From: Endotrypanum monterogeii
Taxonomy: Eukaryota > Euglenozoa > Kinetoplastea > Trypanosomatida > Trypanosomatidae
Direction of reading: 5' to 3'
DNA: 64,000 bases
NCBI GenBank assembly: GCA_000333855.2
Contig: CM007320.1
Coordinates: 2,895,684-2,959,683, forward strand
Part shown: positions 1-8,634 of the stretch, piece after piece
Position numbering within the stretch: position 1 is the stretch's first letter
How the letters are laid out: every line of letters starts with the position of its first letter
Program-made: the position numbers and the translations under genes
The notes under the pieces: generated by a model
The model's input: only the letters and a program-made list of their open reading frames with translations
The model's database searches: none
What the model was told of the DNA's origin: nothing

Positions 1-566
1 CTCGGTGATGGTATGACGTCTTCATTTCTCTGTCTTTTTCTGAGGAAGCTATCCTCTGACGCAGTGACTCGGGAATCAAAGGCGTGACGAGGGAAAGAAA
101 AGGGGGACTATTTCAAACGCTTTGAACCCCACTTAATATGTGAAGCATGCCGATAGTCAACGTCGTCATGGTTGATACGTGCACTTCGGAATCGTCGAGA
201 TATCACATGACTAGCGTCGAGGTCACTCCGCTCCTTTTTTAGATTTCCACGGACTGCTGGCTTCTCCTTCCCCCCCGTCCCCCCTCCCTGCGCTTTTCTG
301 TGATCTGGTGACACCCAGCGCATTGGTATAGTCTGCATGGTACTTGATGCAAATGGCTCTCCAAATATTTTCAGACTCCTTGTGCTGATATAAATTTTAA
401 GATATCAAAACAAATGTAGGGACATAAGAGTCCAGATATATACGTAGACCTGTATACTTTTTTTTTATTCACACACACACACACACACACACGAACACAC
501 ATATCTGCTATCGAATATATATATCTGTTGTTGTTCCCAACTCTTTTTTCCAAAAACAAATCACTC
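1..566. other. Intergenic/UTR region at left edge
   Basis: No convincing gene is seen. The stretch holds a C-rich run near 271-288, a poly-T run near 459-466 and an (AC)n microsatellite just upstream of the first gene. It is probably the 3' UTR of a gene outside the window plus the 5' UTR of the PIG-P gene. Confidence 0.6.
470..492. repeat. (CA)n microsatellite
   Basis: About eleven CA units directly follow a poly-T tract, about 75 bases before the PIG-P start codon. Simple dinucleotide tracts of this kind recur in most spacers of this window. Confidence 0.9.
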
Positions 567-974
567 ATGTCGACGGGCGATCAACGGGAGCAGGTCGCCA
601 TCAATGGTTTCATTGGTTCCATCCTGATAGCGGTGGGCTCCATTGTGTATGTGTTATGGGCTCTGCTGCCAGATGAAGTTCTTCACCAGATGCATCTCAC
701 ATACTACCCAGATCGCTACTGGGCCGTGGCATTACCCGCTATACTGGTGATGTTCATCTTGCATTATTTCACCACCTCGTGGCTCTTGGTGCTCGTGACA
801 ACGCACCCATTGACAGATGGCAGATGCATCACAGATGTAGATAGCAAGCCGGACAAGGAAATCGAGGTCGGTGCACTTGCAGACTCTAGCAGCAGCGTAC
901 CGCCATGGGTAGATATTCCCGTTTCGGTGGCTAGCCACCTCCTGTTCGAGCCATGGACTGAAAAGGTGCGATAG
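567..974 (+). CDS. PIGP: PIG-P, subunit of GPI N-acetylglucosaminyltransferase
   Basis: The 135-aa product has two hydrophobic segments (about residues 12-31 and 52-77) joined by the diagnostic PIG-P block LTYYPDRYWAVALP (about 41-54), preceded by a WALLPDE motif. PIG-P is a small ER membrane subunit of the complex that transfers GlcNAc to phosphatidylinositol, the first step of GPI anchor synthesis, which is a major pathway in trypanosomatids. The acidic and serine-rich C-terminal tail (about 85-135) is less conserved. The frame stays open further upstream to a TTG at 528, but the ATG at 567 is the first ATG and gives a normal family length. Oddly, no AG lies between the poly-T tract at about 459 and this ATG, so the splice acceptor must be further upstream. 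The family call is firm; the exact 5' end is not. Confidence 0.88.
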   Translation: MSTGDQREQVAINGFIGSILIAVGSIVYVLWALLPDEVLHQMHLTYYPDRYWAVALPAILVMFILHYFTTSWLLVLVTTHPLTDGRCITDVDSKPDKEIEVGALADSSSSVPPWVDIPVSVASHLLFEPWTEKVR

Positions 975-1668
975 ATCGCCTCACACGTGTGATGGAAAAG
1001 TGTGATACTGAACTGAAAATGGGGAAAAGCGATGCTTAAAAGGCTGCAAGATGCCTGTGCACAGGTGCGTCGTCAGTTGCGACGCGACTCGGATTTTGAG
1101 CCCTTGAAGGTTTTACTTCGAGTGGGTAACGTTTTCTTTCTCCTGTGTCCTTTCATGCGTTGCTCTTCGATCGGCGGTTTCCCCTTCCCCCCTTTCGTTG
1201 ACCGATGTCACTGCCGTTCGGTACAGACGAGTTCTTCTTCACTCACTGTTGCCCATGCGTCGCGACTGTAGTGCGCATTCTGGCTCCCTTCCCACCTCCC
1301 GTCTTGTGTGGGCACCCACCGACCAACGCATCAAACAGGTATATGAACGAAGGCCTTCTCGAGGTTGTCGGCATCTTCCGCTGGGGTAGTGCTTTTGTTG
1401 ACACGTTTTGGAAGAACGGAGAAGAATCAGGGTAGTGTATTTCTCATGATCGATCCCATATAGCAACTCTTGTGTGTGACTTGGCAATCTTTCCTTTTCC
1501 CATGTCGCGGTGGAATCTCTCATCAAAAACTTCATTCTCTCATAGCATACCCGCTTCTGCTGGAGCCAGGTTAAACTAATCCGCAAAGGCTCTGCTGGAC
1601 ATAGAATCACACATCCATGCACCTTCATAAGGAAAATTATCTATACCGCAATCCCTTCCTCAGCACGG
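975..1668. other. Intergenic region between PIG-P and helical-repeat gene A
   Basis: No supported gene. It contains pyrimidine-rich stretches (about 1134-1196 and 1490-1500). A short frame opening at 1032 runs into a pyrimidine tract and is not considered coding. A candidate splice acceptor CAG lies at 1661-1663, six bases before the next ATG, after a short pyrimidine run. Confidence 0.55.
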
Positions 1669-3522
1669 ATGCCGTTGCGACCCACCTGTGTTCGGCTCAG
1701 CGATGCTGCGCTTGAGTTATCAACACTAAGCCGACTATTGCGACACTGTGCTCGTCACCCCGGGCGCTTTGAACTGGCGGAGATGTACAAAATCGGCATC
1801 CTTCTTAAGGACCCCCATGACGTACTAGAATTGAGCTCCAATGTAGAACTGCTGCGTAGTCTCTCGACACGCTACGCACAGATTCGGGGAAATGCTTCGC
1901 CCTTTCAAACATCTCTTTTAGATGCCGTGCTGCCGCGCTTAGAGGCACTCTCGAGTCCCGGCAGTGATGTAGCGGGGACGGACGCGGTGGACTCAGTGTC
2001 GACTGTAAGCCGATCCAATGCACCGGATGCTGTTCTACCGACAACAGCGAGTGAGTACTTCAAAGCTATTATGGATTTGTTGAAGGAAGTGGAAGCAGAG
2101 CACTACCGAACTATCGCTCGCGAAGCGCGTCTCTCACCGCGGGGACGCCAGAAGGACTCTAATGAAAGCAGAGGAGAAGGTGCATCTTCCGAAAAGGGAG
2201 GCACCGAAGCATATGCACCACCAGTCGGTGATGAGACAGGATCGCGAAGTCTTGGCGAATCGCTCGGGGGGAGCCGCATGAACGTGCTGGAGACACATCT
2301 CACCGCCCTTTTGCCAAATCTTCGTCAACTCACTCCGACAGACACGTGTAAGCTTATCAAGGCACTTGCCAAACTCAACTACACTAACTATGAACGCGCG
2401 GTGCTCCTCACACGTCGCGGGTGTGAAGTTTCTAGGCACCTCAAACAACATGAGTTGTGCCAACTTTTTTTCAACTTGCACAAGCTGCACACTCGCGACT
2501 CCTTAGTCTCTATCGTCAACTGCCTCTTGGAGCATGTGACAGAGATGACGGCAGAGGAAGTATTTTTGCTTTGCCAAGCCCTTGAGCGCCAGGAAAATAC
2601 GTCGTCTGCATCCCAGCGCCTCTTGACCTCGCTAGTCCCACAGGCCGTCAAGAAACTACCCGACGCCACCTCTGCATCTTATCACCGTGCCCTGTTGGTC
2701 TCTATGGCACGCTACCATGTGGCACTGCCCCAAACGTTGCAAACAGTCCTTCGGAACTGGGTGGATCACTGGAGGGCGTCGACCTCCGAGCGCGACTTAC
2801 TGAAGGTCTTCGAAGCCGCTGCGTCGCTGACATCCGTGACGAGGCTGGATACTCTGCAAGAGCTCGTTGATCGCCTCACGGAGCTGGCGCCTGGAATGGA
2901 TATTGGCAACATAGATCGAGCTATGGACCTATTATCAAAGGTACCGATGAGTATGAGTACCAAATGTATGCTGGTCATGTTGGAAAGACTCTCAGATGAA
3001 GCAGGTCGGCTGAGTGTGGGACAGACAGTTTTTATTCTGCAACTGCTCTCCACATACCCACCTGCCAAGGGTCATACGGCAGTGGTATCAATGGCTTACG
3101 CGATGTCGGTGCGTGCGCCTTGTATCGATGCGGAATCACTGGAGAGTTTGGTTATATCACTTGCTATGCTAGAGCTCTACACAGATGACTTCTTCACCAT
3201 TGCACACGTGCTGCAGACACAAAAGGGTGGCATGCGCAGCTTCACCGCACTGCAGGATCTTCTTCAGCATTGCACACCAGAAATGGTTGCTACCAAGCGT
3301 GGTCTCGGGATGCTCGCAAACATAATCTGTACCCTGGCCCCAGTGCTGAACGATGAGGAACTTGTATCGTGTCGCCGCTCGCTGTTACGCTTGGGAGTCG
3401 ACGACCGCGAAGTGCTGCAGAGCATCTTCACTAAAGCGAAGCAACTTCACCGCTCACAGTCACCTGGCCAAACGCGCCGAAAGCGGCGTGGCAATTACGA
3501 TCCGATGGAAGGCCTCCTCTGA
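1669..3522 (+). CDS. Helical-repeat protein A, probably mitochondrial (tandem paralogue of B)
   Basis: The 617-aa product is predicted to be almost all alpha-helical, with repeated units of the type L-T-P-x-(2-3)-L-x-K-x-L-A-K-L (for example about 221-240), reminiscent of FAST-kinase/RAP-type or octotricopeptide-like RNA-binding helical repeats. I see no RAP domain at the C-terminus. The basic, Arg-rich N-terminus (MPLRPTCVRL...LRHCARH) could be a mitochondrial presequence. A Ser/Gly-rich, charged stretch (about 95-205) interrupts the helical array. SPFQTSLL (77-84) and YPPAKGH (463-469) have counterparts in the next gene, NPFQTSLV and YPGARGH, so the two are probably divergent duplicates. 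The C-terminus ends in a basic cluster (RRKRRG). A role in mitochondrial RNA processing, editing or ribosome assembly is inference only. The ATG at 1669 directly follows a candidate CAG acceptor. Confidence 0.8.
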   Translation: MPLRPTCVRLSDAALELSTLSRLLRHCARHPGRFELAEMYKIGILLKDPHDVLELSSNVELLRSLSTRYAQIRGNASPFQTSLLDAVLPRLEALSSPGSDVAGTDAVDSVSTVSRSNAPDAVLPTTASEYFKAIMDLLKEVEAEHYRTIAREARLSPRGRQKDSNESRGEGASSEKGGTEAYAPPVGDETGSRSLGESLGGSRMNVLETHLTALLPNLRQLTPTDTCKLIKALAKLNYTNYERAVLLTRRGCEVSRHLKQHELCQLFFNLHKLHTRDSLVSIVNCLLEHVTEMTAEEVFLLCQALERQENTSSASQRLLTSLVPQAVKKLPDATSASYHRALLVSMARYHVALPQTLQTVLRNWVDHWRASTSERDLLKVFEAAASLTSVTRLDTLQELVDRLTELAPGMDIGNIDRAMDLLSKVPMSMSTKCMLVMLERLSDEAGRLSVGQTVFILQLLSTYPPAKGHTAVVSMAYAMSVRAPCIDAESLESLVISLAMLELYTDDFFTIAHVLQTQKGGMRSFTALQDLLQHCTPEMVATKRGLGMLANIICTLAPVLNDEELVSCRRSLLRLGVDDREVLQSIFTKAKQLHRSQSPGQTRRKRRGNYDPMEGLL

Positions 3523-3796
3523 TGGAAAAAAAAGGGGGGATTGAATATGTCACAGACACACGCGCATACACACGAAAAAAGAACGCAGCGCAAAGGGCAG
3601 CAGTGACACCATCACCCAGAAAGATGAGAAAAATCAAAAAAAAACTGTTTGTGTTGGATGTTGCTCGGCTGGAGGTGGCCTTTTTTCATGGGAAGTTATC
3701 AAGATGTTCAGTCGCTCCGCTTTTGTCTCACAAGGGCGTCCTTGCTCCTTGACGCAGATTGCCCACATGGATCCAAAATGATGCTTACGAAAGCAA

Positions 3797-3823
3797 ATAT
3801 ATATATTTATATATATATATATA
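3797..3823. repeat. (TA)n microsatellite
   Basis: Imperfect TA tract with one T-T-T interruption, followed within ten bases by a poly-T run. It lies in the 3' UTR or spacer after helical-repeat gene A. Confidence 0.9.
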
Positions 3824-3935
3824 ATAAACCCTTTTTTTTTTTTGTAGTCATACATGAACGTATTTCATTATCTGCCACTCAGCATCATCACTCGCAGAAG
3901 AGCTCTACATATGCAATCCCGACATACGACCTGTG

Positions 3936-4145
3936 ATTGGGGATGTAATGCGAATGTACCCGGAAAGCCTTGCATGCGGGGTGTCACTCCAGTCAAGGGT
4001 GTATAGGTGCCTTTTGGCGGTACGACTGTAGGGTCCTCTGCAATGCCGCATCTGGGACTAGAGGCTGAGCCTCCCCCTTGCCCCTCCAGCTCACTCAGCC
4101 GCTACGGGACGGCTATCTGGATACACACTATAAGAGAGGGGGCTA
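3936..4145 (+). mobile_element. Putative SIDER-like degenerate retroposon fragment
   Basis: This block of about 210 bases is complex and GC-rich, within otherwise low-complexity spacer. It includes the stretches GCGGGGTGTCACTCCAGTCA, GGGTCCTCTGCAATGCCGCA and AGAGGCTGAGCCTCCCCCTT, which I recognise as similar to the signature region of Leishmania SIDER elements, the short degenerated LINE-related retroposons abundant in 3' UTRs. It has the sense orientation expected for a 3' UTR element of the upstream gene. No second copy was noticed in this window. Full-length SIDERs are longer (about 0.5 kb), so this would be partial or decayed. The resemblance is from memory and was not aligned. Confidence 0.45.
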
Positions 4146-4227
4146 CTCTACTGATTAGATGAATCCAATTTTTTTTCCTCTTTATTGTTTGAGGGTTTTT
4201 CTTTTACTTTTGTACATTACTACTATA

Positions 4228-4251
4228 ATATATATATATATATATATATAT
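4228..4251. repeat. (TA)n microsatellite
   Basis: Twelve perfect TA units, located after the SIDER-like block and about 215 bases before the next start codon. Confidence 0.92.
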
Positions 4252-4467
4252 TGAATTATTTACGCTACTAGCCATAAGGGCAACTCAAACCTGTTTCGTC
4301 AGTGCTGGTTCTCCACAACTGTGGAGGCGGCGCCCTATCGGCGTATATCGCGCATTGTGTTTCGAAGTAAACGAACTGTAAGCAGACAGGAAAAAAAAAA
4401 AGGGAGGGTTCCTTTTTAAAGGACTGCCTTTGGGAGTAACTGTGGAGAAGAAAAAGTCAAGAGAGAC

Positions 4468-6123
4468 ATGAATCGTGCAGTCTCCGGGGAGGCCGCCGGC
4501 GTTGCGGTTGTAAATTTATTTCCCTCTACGCTGTCTACAGGTAACTGTCGCGCATCTCTCGGCTATATTTTTCAGCGGATTCGCCTTCATCTCGTTCCGT
4601 TCAATGCACAGGACATATACCAGGTGTGCACTATAGCTTACAATAATGACACACTGGGACTGTTGCATGATGCAGATCTGATGCGCGGTATTGCCGACGC
4701 TTTTCAACGCTCGGACCAGCGGGTACTGAATCCGTTCCAGACCAGCCTCGTGATGGACACGTTTCGGCGCGCCGGGATCAACACGTCACCAAAAGAGGTG
4801 ATGGTGCCCGAGGAGGATGCGATTTCACCTGAGTCTTTGCTTAACGTGTTGCGCGCCATGAACGTCCACGCCGGCACACGTGATGAAAAAAAAATCTCAG
4901 ATGTGCTCCAAAAAGTGCCTGCAGTACTCGACGAATTTAGTCCCACACAACTGTCTCTCGCGCTCTCAGAGCTTGCAAAGCTTCGCTGCTCAAATGCCGA
5001 TGCCATGAATCGAATAGCGAAGCGTTTTTTCGAGAACACCGATGATATTGGCACCATGGAGGTGACACTCACTGTCAAGGCACTCGCTGAAACAAGAGGA
5101 ATGCCGTACGCTACGCTAAGACGTGCCTTCGCGCTAGCTGAGCAGCGGCGGAACGAGTTCCAGCCGGACGATTACGTGGCGGTACTCATAGCATTGCAGG
5201 TTGCAGGAAAACAGTACAGTCGCACCTTTGTGCAACTTGTCGAGTGTGCACTAGATAAAGTGGAGAGCTTGGACGCATTAACTCTGACTCAATTCCTGGT
5301 TACATTTACCTCTCTCGATTACGAAAGGCGTGAGCATCTTGAAATTTTTGCGGATGCGCTTGTGGAGGTTGCAAGCGACCTCGATCAACGTCAACTGGTG
5401 CAGGCACTTATCGCGCTTCAGCGACTTCATCTTCTTGACGAGGATCTTTTTGGTGCACTCGCTTCGTGCGTGATGCGATTCGCCAAAACACTGGAGCCAC
5501 GCTTGATAGCGCCCGTGATGGATATTTGCAGCGGGGTAGCCCATAACACAGATGGGCTCATGCGCTCTTTACTTGATCGCGCACTCGAGTGCACACGTAT
5601 GCTTCACCCAAACGACCTGGCTGAAATACTGGACATCATTGCGCTGTATCCAGGTGCTCGAGGTCACGCGTTGGTAGAAGTCTTTGGCCGTCAGGCACGC
5701 CTCCGACTAGAAGTGTTCAGCCCCGTCTCACTGGCGCGTGCAACACGAGGGCTCGCCCATCTCGGCTACCGGGACACAGACTATTACACCCAAGCCGCCG
5801 ACACAGGCTTTCGCTTCGGGTTCAAGGACTGGACATTTTTGGAGCCGATTCTCATGGGCATGTGCTTCACTGAGGAGGTCCCCATACGCACTGTAAAGGT
5901 TCTCGCATCTTTCGTGACACCCATGGCGAAATCTATGTCTCTACAAGAAGTCGAGCGTGCAAACCGGTACCTTGTACAACTCAAATGTGAGGAGGATCAT
6001 GTCTACCGTGCGCTTGCTAACCGTGTGATGCATTTTGTAAAGGAAATAACCTCTGATATGCCACAAGAGCTTCAAGCGCTAGTGCAACGTGGGGCAGTTA
6101 GTCGGCTTACTGAGGGCCATTGA
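4468..6123 (+). CDS. Helical-repeat protein B, probably mitochondrial (tandem paralogue of A)
   Basis: The 551-aa product is all-helical, with successive units such as FSPTQLSLALSELAKL (about 155-170) and LDQRQLVQALIALQRL, the LT/DP-x-x-L-x-x-x-L-x-x-L style of RAP/FASTK-like or octotricopeptide arrays. It shares with its upstream neighbour NPFQTSLV (88-95), YPGARGH (394-400) and the flanking hydrophobic pattern. The distance between these landmarks is about 80 residues shorter than in A because the low-complexity insert is absent. The N-terminus is uncharged to mildly basic; mitochondrial location is inferred from the family style, not from a clear presequence. I see no catalytic motif and no RAP domain. 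Function unknown; an RNA-binding or scaffold role in mitochondrial RNA metabolism is the best guess. Confidence 0.82.
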   Translation: MNRAVSGEAAGVAVVNLFPSTLSTGNCRASLGYIFQRIRLHLVPFNAQDIYQVCTIAYNNDTLGLLHDADLMRGIADAFQRSDQRVLNPFQTSLVMDTFRRAGINTSPKEVMVPEEDAISPESLLNVLRAMNVHAGTRDEKKISDVLQKVPAVLDEFSPTQLSLALSELAKLRCSNADAMNRIAKRFFENTDDIGTMEVTLTVKALAETRGMPYATLRRAFALAEQRRNEFQPDDYVAVLIALQVAGKQYSRTFVQLVECALDKVESLDALTLTQFLVTFTSLDYERREHLEIFADALVEVASDLDQRQLVQALIALQRLHLLDEDLFGALASCVMRFAKTLEPRLIAPVMDICSGVAHNTDGLMRSLLDRALECTRMLHPNDLAEILDIIALYPGARGHALVEVFGRQARLRLEVFSPVSLARATRGLAHLGYRDTDYYTQAADTGFRFGFKDWTFLEPILMGMCFTEEVPIRTVKVLASFVTPMAKSMSLQEVERANRYLVQLKCEEDHVYRALANRVMHFVKEITSDMPQELQALVQRGAVSRLTEGH

Positions 6124-6922
6124 TGTTTTTGTGTCTGCCGTGTGTGTTTTGCTCCTCGCATGAACTCCCACTGGCGCTCAACACAGCCGCCTTCCCCTGT
6201 TAGTGCGCACCCATATCGATACATAGTTGTGTGTATGCGGAGTGTTTTTTTTTTTTTCCTTCTTCGGGCTGTTTGCTCTTGTCGGCGAGAGGGGTGAACT
6301 CACAAAAAGAAGAGCGCCCCTACACCGGAGGAATCCCCTCCCCCCCCCTCCCCCAAGCGGGCCCGCATTCGGGAGAACACCCTATTCTGAAGAACGTGTA
6401 CACGGAGAGGCATCAGCAATTCCCTGTACATTCTTCGCGGTACTTCTTCTTTCAACAAAGAAGCTTTTTTTTTTTCGTGTCTCCTTCTTTTCCTGGATGC
6501 AAGATCGCGAGTTCAGACATGAGAAACGGACGGCGTACTGTCCTCTTCTTAAATGTGTAAGAAACTCGCCTCCTCACGGTGAATACACTCAGGTCTTCGC
6601 AATTGCTTTCTGGAACCATGGTAGTCACCCCCCCTCCCCTGCCCTGCCCTCTTTTCCAGGACTCACTTTCAACGACACACGCTCCTCTCTTTGCCCTTCA
6701 CATTTAAAAAAAAATCTTCTCTCATCCGATCCCCCCGCTTGACTCCCACTGCGCTCCTCGTGTGGTAGCAAGCTCTCTTCAGTATCATACATTGTCGAGA
6801 AATCTTCCAGAACAAAAGCGCTCCTACCACAACAAACACGCTGACGTCTATCCCCTACTCACCCCGCAGAAATACACACGGACCTACACCCAAAGAAGTA
6901 CATCTTCACTGTATCTATCTAT

Positions 6923-6945
6923 CTATATATATATATATATATATA
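6923..6945. repeat. (TA)n microsatellite
   Basis: TA tract preceded by three TATC units. It lies inside the open upstream extension of the DUF1749-like frame, which argues that the extension is not coding. Confidence 0.9.
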
Positions 6946-7028
6946 ATATCCCCCACCCGCCTTTCCCGTGCGCGCATTCATACGCCCACCTCCCTTTTTT
7001 TTTTTTTGCACCCTTTCTTACAAAAATC

Positions 7029-7030
7029 AG
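7029..7030 (+). promoter_or_regulatory. Probable trans-splice acceptor for the DUF1749-like gene
   Basis: This is the first AG after an eleven-T run and further pyrimidines (about 6995-7019). It would give a 25-base 5' UTR ending at the ATG at 7056, and it excludes the 98-codon upstream extension of the frame. Confidence 0.6.
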
Positions 7031-7055
7031 CCGATTGGCTCTCGCGCCGCTCAGG

Positions 7056-8015
7056 ATGGAAGGTCGTCTTTATGTTCTCCTCCGTAATGGTTTCTCCAAG
7101 ACGAGTCTGTTTGTGACTGGGAATTCTCCTCGGTGTATTCTGGTGGTGGGCTCCCAAACAGAAACACTCTTCTGCACGCCCTATGTTCAGAACATTACTG
7201 AAAGATTTGGAAAAACATGGGCTGTCGGTCAGGTGATGCTTGGGAGCAGCATGGTCGGTCGATGTGATCAGCCTCATGATATCGACGCAGAGGACGTGGG
7301 TGCTGCACTGGGTACTTTGGTAAAGGAGCACGGTGTAAAAGAAGTTGTGTTGTATGCTAGTGGGACTGGCGTACAGGTTGCGCTGGAAGTACTGAAATCG
7401 GAACCTCAGGCAAAAGTGGTGACCCGTGTTATCCTCCATGGAGGTATCATGCCTCCGCAAGAGAGCGCACTCTTTTCCGTAGAAGCGACTGAGAAGCGTA
7501 TCGAGTTGGCACAGAAACTGACCCACGAGAAGCGTGGTACCGACACAATGGCAATGGAGAAGGTGTACGACATGGTGGTGACTCCAGGTCGCCTTTGTCG
7601 GGATGCGACGTTGACAGTGCAGGAGGCCTTGTGGCAGCCAGTCTTGGGGGAATCTCGGTCAAAGTGCTCTGAAACGCTTCGTGGAATTTCGGTTCCTGTT
7701 TTGTTTTTGCTTTCGACAGAGGCGTCGTACACGGCTACCGCAAAGAGCGCTTTGTCGGTGGTGCAGGAGGCAGTGAGAAATGCAACGGAACTTCCCAGCG
7801 AGGACATTGAAGTGTCCCTCGTTCCATCTACCATCGACGAGCACCGACGCTCACTCAACGGTAATGTCCCCCTGGTTCTCAAGACGATCAATGACTTCCT
7901 CGAAAAGGCTGATGTGCTTCGTGCACAGCGCGCAGCTGCAGCGGAGGCCAAAGCAATTGAAGAGGAGCGTATAAAGAGAGTATCGCTTTCAAAGGCGTTG
8001 GGTACACACGAATAA
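7056..8015 (+). CDS. Alpha/beta-hydrolase-like protein, DUF1749-like
   Basis: The 319-aa product shows an alpha/beta-hydrolase layout: an early beta strand CILVVGSQTE (about 26-35), a helical region, the strand-turn block EVVLYASGTGVQVALEV (about 98-114) at the nucleophile elbow, then a hydrophobic strand RVILHGG, a mid-region resembling the P-x-R...D..LT-x-QEAL segment of fungal DUF1749 proteins, and a late strand VPVLFLLS (about 213-220). The usual elbow in that family is G-H-S-T-G; here the aligned residues are A-S-G-T-G, so the nucleophile serine seems replaced by glycine. The protein ends in an Ala/Glu-rich helix. The true start is taken as the ATG at 7056, just after a splice acceptor; the frame is open far upstream only through low-complexity sequence. 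Family assignment is moderate; it could be another alpha/beta-hydrolase group. Confidence 0.7.
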   Translation: MEGRLYVLLRNGFSKTSLFVTGNSPRCILVVGSQTETLFCTPYVQNITERFGKTWAVGQVMLGSSMVGRCDQPHDIDAEDVGAALGTLVKEHGVKEVVLYASGTGVQVALEVLKSEPQAKVVTRVILHGGIMPPQESALFSVEATEKRIELAQKLTHEKRGTDTMAMEKVYDMVVTPGRLCRDATLTVQEALWQPVLGESRSKCSETLRGISVPVLFLLSTEASYTATAKSALSVVQEAVRNATELPSEDIEVSLVPSTIDEHRRSLNGNVPLVLKTINDFLEKADVLRAQRAAAAEAKAIEEERIKRVSLSKALGTHE

Positions 8016-8058
8016 GGCGCCCTTTTTTTCGAGGTCGGGATCGAAGTTATTATGAAGC

Positions 8059-8087
<29 letters not shown>
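8059..8087. repeat. (TA)n microsatellite
   Basis: About fourteen perfect TA units, about 45 bases after the stop codon of the DUF1749-like gene, hence in its 3' UTR. Confidence 0.93.
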
Positions 8088-8089
<2 letters not shown>

Positions 8090-8606
8090 TGGGGGGAAGC
8101 AGGTGGCAGAGAGGAAAAAGTTTTTCTACCCGGTCTGACGACCACGCGTTCGAATGCGTGCTGTGAAACATCTAGTGTATTTTAGGCGCCATCATTCTTG
8201 CATCTACGCCCCCCTCCCCAATCCGTTTTGTGGTTGGATCGCTAACTAAAGCACCAGCTTTGGAATCTACACCGACGCTGAGATTGTCTTCTTGACTTTT
8301 TTTTTTGCATCTGTAGACCTCCTCCATCTGCCGCCTCTTTTCCTTACATCTAGCCTTTGTGCTAAATCCCGATCAACTGCTCTTTTTCAAAGGTACTGCT
8401 CACTTACCTTCGTGTCCCCTCATTTACTCACCGTGAAAAATTATTTTTTTATATTTTTGAATCGGAACATCATCGGGAGAAACTCGAACAGAAACAGGCG
8501 AAACAGAGAGACACAAATGAAGCACCTACGGCACTTGTACTCTTCTCGCCATCCTTCCCTAACACCCACATGTTTCAATATCCCTTTCTGTCTATTGTTT
8601 TTTTTT

Positions 8607-8634
8607 GTATGTATGTATGTATGTATGTATGTAT
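8607..8634. repeat. (GTAT)7 tetranucleotide microsatellite
   Basis: Seven perfect GTAT units preceded by a poly-T run. It is the only tetranucleotide array of this length in the window and could be a polymorphic marker. Confidence 0.93.

Larger units (their letters stand above)
3523..4467. other. Intergenic region between the tandem helical-repeat genes
   Basis: No gene is supported. It contains two TA microsatellites, poly-A and poly-T tracts and, at about 3936-4145, a GC-rich block unlike the surrounding low-complexity DNA that is annotated separately as a possible SIDER-like retroposon remnant. Confidence 0.6.
6124..7055. other. Intergenic region before the DUF1749-like gene
   Basis: No gene is supported. 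It is rich in homopolymer T/A and C runs (for example 6244-6258 and 6338-6355) and contains a TA tract at 6923-6945. At its end a poly-T/pyrimidine tract (about 6991-7019) leads to a good splice-acceptor AG at 7029-7030. Two overlapping frames at 6227-6742 consist mostly of translated homopolymers and are not believed. Confidence 0.6.

Noticed and set aside
1032..1271. 79-codon frame after PIG-P starting with ATG
   Set aside because: It runs straight into a pyrimidine-rich tract and translates to low-complexity Phe/Pro/Cys sequence; no acceptor nearby.
6227..6742. 171-codon frame before the DUF1749-like gene
   Set aside because: It translates poly-T, poly-C and poly-A runs; another overlapping frame is equally open, as expected for non-coding low complexity.
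8135..8175. T-arm-like hairpin CACGC-GTTCGAAT-GCGTG, suggesting a tRNA
   Set aside because: The loop has eight bases, and no acceptor, D-arm or anticodon arm can be paired around it; it appears to be an isolated palindrome.
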